The notes beneath the pieces were generated by a model. The model was not told where the DNA came from and did no database searches. It was given only the letters and a program-made list of their open reading frames with translations. A stretch of 17,500 bases of DNA, from positions 652,501 through 670,000 of the forward strand of contig CAJNDS010002501.1 in assembly GCA_905221605.1 (NCBI GenBank), in the 5' to 3' direction. The stretch's first letter is position 1, and each line of letters opens with the position of its first letter. The position numbers and the translations under genes were made by a program. Of the stretch, positions 1 through 6,163 are shown in pieces. This DNA is from Symbiodinium natans (Eukaryota; Sar; Dinophyceae; Suessiales; Symbiodiniaceae).

Positions 1-135
1 AAGCCCTGAACCCCCGAACCCTAAACCCCCAACCCTTACATGTTGTGAGCCCTGCAAAACCTAAACTGGCTGGCCTAAACCCTAAACCCTGAACCCTAAA
101 CCCTACACCCCAAACCCTAAACCCTAAACCCTGGC
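1..135 (-). repeat. CCCTAAA array, degenerate
   Basis: Telomeric heptamers in CCCTAAA orientation with many variants (CCCCGAA, CCCTGAA), cleanest at 79-133. On the minus sense strand it follows exon 130-209 and its first unit supplies the donor GTTTAG. Confidence 0.95.
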
Positions 136-209
136 CAGGAGGCTGATTTTCAGAGCCAGGTCGACGCTACTCTGCCCATAGTTCATGACACCCCTCGGCG
201 TGGTTGGGA
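130..209 (-). CDS. Exon, RGVMNYGQSSVDLALK
   Basis: 80 nt on the minus strand. The acceptor is GGGCAG after a TTTAGGG array and the donor is GTTTAG, formed directly by the next heptamer array. It needs one base from the previous exon; the frame then reads PTTPRGVMNYGQSSVDLALK and on to ISLLAR. GVMNYGQ..VDLALKI is the expected continuation of the SWCLFELFQT domain (many relatives have VLNYG..xVDVALKI, from memory). It joins either 308-349 or 984-1078 in the same phase. Confidence 0.62.
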
Positions 210-3200
210 CTGCCCTAAACCCTAAACCCTAAACCCTAAACCCTAAACCCTAAACCCCAAACCCTAAATCCTAAACCCTAAACCCCTAAACTCCGAAAAC
301 CCTAAACCCTGCAGGCTCAAGGTTTGCGGTGCTTTCCAGAGAGGGATGGCTTCGGGTGCAGGCTTTCCGGGCATAAAAGTTGGGGGAGGTCGGTGGTTCT
401 GGGTTAAAGGCACCCTAAACCCTTCTACATACACCTTCACCTTAAACAAAACCCTGCACCCTAAACCCCACTACCAACACTACCCTTGGAGTGCTAGACT
501 TTCTTAGCCTTATATGCCCCTCATATACCCTATACAACCCAAGGGCCCATACATCAGAACTCCTTAAAGGAGGTACGGGACCAAAATAAGGGACCATGTA
601 ACTTCCCTAATCCCTAAACCCTAGACTACCCTTAGAGACTTAAGGAGAAGGCTTAATGGGATTTTCGGTGCACAAGTTGCCAAAGGGTTTGGGGTTTGGG
701 GTTTGGGGTTTGGGGTCTGGGGTCTGGGGTCTGGGGTCTGGGGTCTGGGGTCTGGGGTCTCGGGTCTGGGGTCTGGGGTCTGGGGTCTGGGGTCTGGGGT
801 CTGGGGTTTGGGGTTTGGGGTTTGGGGTTTGGGTTGGGGGTTGGGGTTTGGGGGTTCGGGGTTCGGGGTTGGGGGTTTTGGGGGTTTGGGGGTTTGGGGG
901 TTTGGGGGTTTGGGGGTTTGGGGGTTTGGGGTTTAGGGTTTGGGGGTTTAGGGTTCAGGGTTTAGGGGACGTTTAAAGGCAACCCAGTCGCGTGGAGGTT
1001 CCAAGGAGCAGCCCCTGGAAGCCACTCTTCTCACGGCTCAGCATCTCGGTTTGGAAGAGCTCAAAGAGGCACCAGGACCTGAGCCGAATTGGGGGGGCTT
1101 TAGGGGACAAAGGGGTTTAGGGTTTAGGGTTTAGGGTTTGGGGTTTAGGGTTTAGGGTTTAGGGTTTAGGGTTTAGGGTTTAGGGTTTAGGGTTTAGGGT
1201 TTAGGGTTTAGGGTTTAGGGTTTAGGGTTTAGGGTTTAGGGTTTAGGGGGGGCTATAGGGGCTGTTGGAATAGCCTTGTGCAATAGTAAAATGGGTTTAG
1301 CGATTGGGGGTACCAGGACCTGAGTCGAATTGGGGGTTTGGGCTTTGGGTCCAAGTTAAGGGTTTAGGGTTTAGAGTTTGGGTTTAGGGTTTGGGGTTTG
1401 GGTTTTGGGTTCAGGGATCGCATAAACTTTGCCAAGATTCTGGGTATACCCACACCCTACAAACCCGAAACCCTGAACCCGAGTTTTAAGGCTGCGGCTC
1501 AGAACAATCCCCCAGATGTTTCCGAATTCCCTTTCAATATGACCCTGTATCGCTAAGCCCTCAAACCCCAAGACCCTCAAACCCTAAAACAATAAAACAT
1601 CCTAAAGCTCTAAAACCCTAAAGCCCTAAAACTCTACAAGCCCTAAGACCCCACAAATCCGAAACCCCCAAAACCCCCAAGACTCCTCAAACCCAAAATG
1701 ACAATGAGCCAATCTGGGCTAAGAGCTCAACAAATCCAAATTCCAAACCCTAAACCCTAAACCCTAAACCCTAAACCCTACACCCTACGCCCTACAACAA
1801 GAACAACCCTAAGACCCTTGAAACCATAAGAGACGATGAGCCAACGATCCCCCAAGGCCTGGTCAGAGGACCCTAAACCCTAAAAGCACCATAAACCGTA
1901 AACCCTAAACCCTAAAGCCCTCAGACCCTAAGACCCTAAGACACTAAAAACCCTGAAAGCCTCCTGAGACCCCAAAACCCTAGAACGACCCTCATACCCA
2001 AGAAGTCAATGAGCCAATCCGGGCCCAGAGCCTGGTCAGACCTAAACCCTAAACCCTAAGCCCTAAGCCCTAAACCCTAAACCCTAAACCCTATCCCCCG
2101 CGGAGGCCTGGTCAGAGGGAGGACCTCCTCGTCCAGCACCACCAGCGTACCGAGGCAAGAGCTGCCTTGGGAAGTTATGGGTACTGTAAACCCCAGAAAG
2201 GGTTTAGGGTTTAGGGTTTAGGGTTTAGGGTTTAGGGTTTAGGGTTTAGGGTTTAGGGTTTAGGGTTTAGGGTTTAGGGTTTAGGGTTTGGGGTTTAATT
2301 TAGGGTTTTGTTTTTTTGTCACAAGGATGTGGTGCTCAAACCCTAAACCCTAAATTAAACCCCAGACCCTAAACCCTAAACCCTAAACCCTAAACCCTAA
2401 ACCCTAAACCCTAAACCCTAAAAACCCTAACCCTAAGCACATGGAATTGAGTGCCAAGATGCTCCTGAGAGCCAAGAAGAAGGAAGAGCTCTGCACCTTG
2501 GGCTTAGGGTGTTTTGGGGATTGGAGGGGTTTAGGGTTTAGGGTTTAGGGTTTAGGGTTTAGGGTTTAGGGTTTAGGGTTTAGGGTTTAGGGTTTAGGGT
2601 TTGAGGGGTCTTAGGGTTAGAGGGTTTAGGGCTTCAGGGTGTCAGTGTTTAAGTTTGTGGCTGCCTGGAGGCTTGTAAGCTAAGCCTTTTATAGTGTAGA
2701 ACCCTTTTGCAGCAACGGGTCCTAGTTCAGAAATTACGTACCCACAGAACCCCAAAAGCAGGGGTAACATACGCCTGTAGGGAATTACTACCATAAGGGC
2801 AGCCCCAAAGATCCCAATGTTCAGGGCTTCGGGTTCAGGGTATAACCCTAAACCCCAAACCCTGAACCCTGAACCCTAAACCCTAAACCCTGAACCCTAA
2901 ACCCTAAACCCTAAACCCTAAACCCTAAACCCTAGGCAGTGAAAAGCGCCTCATCTCCCAACTCCGCCGCCACTTGCCACTGGTTGTTCGCAAAGGTGCC
3001 TTGGGGGAATCGGACTCTAAACCCTAAACCCTAAACCCTAAACCCCAAACCCAAAACCCAAAACCCGAAACCCAGGCAGACCTCTGGCTCTCGGCGTTGA
3101 AGGGTTTGGGGCTTGGGGCTTAAGGTTTAAGGCTTAGGGTTCAGGTTTAGGGCTTCGGGCTTAGAAGTTAGGGTTTGGGGTTTAGGGATTCTGTAGTACC

Positions 3201-6131
3201 CCCACCAACCCTAGACACCGCTCAAAGCTCTGAGTGTTCAGTCTCAACGCGCTTTGTAGAGGACTCCGAGCCCCTGAGCAAAAACACATCTTGAGGTTGT
3301 AAGAGTTAGTCTAGGGTTTAGGGTTTAGGGTTTAGGGTTTAGGGTTTAGGGTTTAGGGTTTAGGGTTTAGGGTTTAGGGTTTAGGGTTTAGGGTTTAGGG
3401 TTTAGGATTTAAGGTTTAGGCTTTAGGGCTTAGGGTTTAGGATTCCTCCGCCCGAAAGGACCCCATATAGTGTAGAGAACAGACCAGACTGTACCCCAAG
3501 CCCTCAACCAAGACCAGGTTATCGGTGACCCAACGGTGTCCTACTGCCTGGGCCTCCAAGGGCAGTCCGTTTTTGGAGGTGCGGTTACAGTACCTGAGAT
3601 TTTCTTGTGATAAAAACCCTACACCCTAAACCCTAAGCCCCCTCTCCCCCCAAAACAAAACAGAACAGCCCTTATTGAAACCCAAGCCGCGACCCTAAAC
3701 CTATCCTCCATCGATAAGACAAAGAGGATAAAGCCAAAACACAACGAATATCAAACAACGATGCAATAAAATTAGAAATGTGAACTAGAAATTGAAAACA
3801 ACAGTAGTAGCGACACGAATGGCAACAATCAAAAAGATAAGAACCATAAGAACAAGGGGAAAACAATGCTCGGCATAATGGGAACAAATCACAACAACAA
3901 TGCGAAATAAAAAAATTAGCAACAATGACAATAATGACACGCGTGATGATACAATAGCGATGAAGTGGTTGGTGGCAATGACCATAAAGACAATAAGTAA
4001 GCGTCTTGTTTAAAATGATGATGGTGAACATGTTGATAATGATGATCATGATGGTAATCACGATACCGCTGAAAATCATGGTGACACTAAAAAGACACCA
4101 AAGAACAAAAACACTACTCACAACACTAATTAACAAGAACATTTATACATCTGATAACTACGACAGTGGTAGCCATAATTTATCACAGTGATGATAAGGT
4201 CAAAAAATCGACCAGCACAAATTTTGCCATAGGAACAGTAAACAACATAGTAGCAACAACAAGTACATGAATTTCAATAATCATAACACATAATAGATAC
4301 ATAACCGAGAGACAAATATGCAAATGCAGTGAAACCAAAATCAGGAGCTGCAAATTGCAGGCCCCGAGGTGCAGATCCAGTACGTGGTCATCCGGTCTGC
4401 AGCATGCATTTTCAAGCAATCCTGGGTCGGGTGTAGGGTTTAGGGGTTTAGGGCTGAGGGTTTAGGGTTCAAGGGTTAGGGCGTTTGGGGTCTTGGGGTC
4501 CGAGGGGTTTGGGGTTTTAGGGTTTTAGGGTTTAGGGATTTGGGGTTCACGGGCTTGGAGCTCCAAAGGTGTAGCTCCTGATTCCATAGACCGAAAGTAT
4601 GTTGAAACAAGACACGTAGGCCAGCAAATGACGGAACTACAGCTGGCAGGGCAGGAACACGGGGATCTGTTTCCAGAAATTCCCTTGAACTCCTAACCCT
4701 TCAACCCGTAAGTCCATAACGTTTCTGTCCATCCCACAATCTCCTCGCAAGTCCTCTCCTAGCCTCAAAATCTCGAAGCCCAAAGCACGGCCTAGCGTCC
4801 AGGAAGTGTTGGAATGGCATGCCCCAGTAGTGCGAAACGAACCAGCGGACTGCAGCGGGCCCAGCCACCTCCGCATAGGAGAGTTTTACCTTGGTCTCGG
4901 CTTCGGGAAGTCACAACTCGGGCCTTATAAGGGCTCTAGGGTAGCGATGGTGGGTAACAGTGGGTGTGGCATAAGTTGCAGTACGACTTTTAACGAGCAG
5001 AACGCAGGCCTGGTCGGAATTCAGCCTCAGCCTACAGCAAGCACCTCGTTTACTCTGAGAGCTTCGCGCAGGGAGTTTGATGCAACTGCCGCTGTGGCAA
5101 CAGTTTCGGGTTTTTTTATTTGCGGCGGAATAGTGATAGCAGTTGTATCTTGTACGCAGATACGCCAGAATCCCTTGAAAAATAGTTTCAGCAAAGCGAC
5201 GCTAAATTTCAGTACGTTTTACGATCCCTTCAATACCATCACTCACCCACCAGCACCAGTTCCTACCAATCTCATCGTACGTGACAGTGGTGAACGAATA
5301 ATATACTCATAATAGTAAAGTTAATACGCAGAGATTTACAGCCATAGAGTAAACGCTCCAACATTTCGGGTTGCGGGCTTGGCAACGGCCAAGGGGGCGA
5401 AAGAATGGGGTTTGGGGTTGAGGGCTGGGGGATTGGGGTTTAGGGCTGCGGGTTTGGGGCTTAGCGTTGAGGTTGGGGTTCAGGGCTGAGGATTGCCAAG
5501 CGCCGGTAAGCCACTTGGGCCGTCAAGGGCATGACGATGTTGCTGCAGAGATAGTACATGTTCCTCCAGGTCGCGGCTCACATCTCAACATGTCTTGTAG
5601 CAACCTTAATGCCCTGAACCCACCAGCCCTCTCACCTCTGTTGCTCTGGCATGGTAAACGCTGAACCCTAAACCCTAAACCCTAAACCGTAAACCCTAAA
5701 CCCTAAACCCTAAACCCTCCGCACAGCCCTGGGGAGCTGTCGCCTACCTAAACCCTAACCCCTACATGGGGGTTTCCGAAAATCGGGGGGGGAGGGGGGG
5801 TGAGTTTTTGGTATTCGTTTTTATGTTGCGGTACAAAAGGGGTACCCCCCTATTTGGGGAAATGCCCAAAATTCCGAACCCTCAGCCCTAAACGGAACCC
5901 GGTGGGTGGGGGGTTCCCTAAACCCTAAACCCTAAACCCTAAACCCTAAACCCTAAACCCTAAACCCTAAACCCTAAACACTAAACCCTAAACACTGCGC
6001 TCAGTTGACAAATGCCGCACCCCAAGATTCCTTAACCCTCATCACCAAACCGGGGTCGCTGATCTCAAAAAAAACAAGAGCCTCCTGAGAAAGGGTTTAG
6101 GGTTTAGGGTTTAGGGTTGAGGGTTTGGGGT

Positions 6132-6163
<32 letters not shown>

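Noticed and set aside
1-310. A true chromosome end at the start of the window
   Set aside because: The CCCTAAA arrays there are interrupted by an exon with intact frame and are no longer or purer than internal arrays.
264-449. 61-codon minus-strand open frame as one continuous gene
   Set aside because: Only the 308-349 part (perhaps to 398) looks coding; the ends are heptamer translation. Treated as a possible exon instead.
656-976. Overlapping plus-strand open frames of 77-106 codons rich in G, W, L and V
   Set aside because: Direct translation of the GGGTTTG/GGGTCTG array; a 7-bp repeat without stops is open in every frame.
1071-1098. Resemblance of AATTCGGCTCAG (minus strand) to the end of the dinoflagellate spliced leader (TTTGGCTCAAG)
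   Set aside because: The match is short and imperfect, and the site is an internal acceptor with an in-phase upstream exon, so a relict leader is not needed.
3672-4142. 156-codon minus-strand frame rich in I, V, F and C
   Set aside because: Hydrophobicity follows from the T-rich complement of the A-rich island; no domain, no codon bias, and overlapping open frames on both strands.
4806-5312. 168-codon plus-strand frame with one possible membrane segment
   Set aside because: Begins at GTG rather than ATG, overlaps antisense the well-supported exon 4792-4895, and shows no recognisable domain. A separate gene at 4990-5312 cannot be fully excluded.
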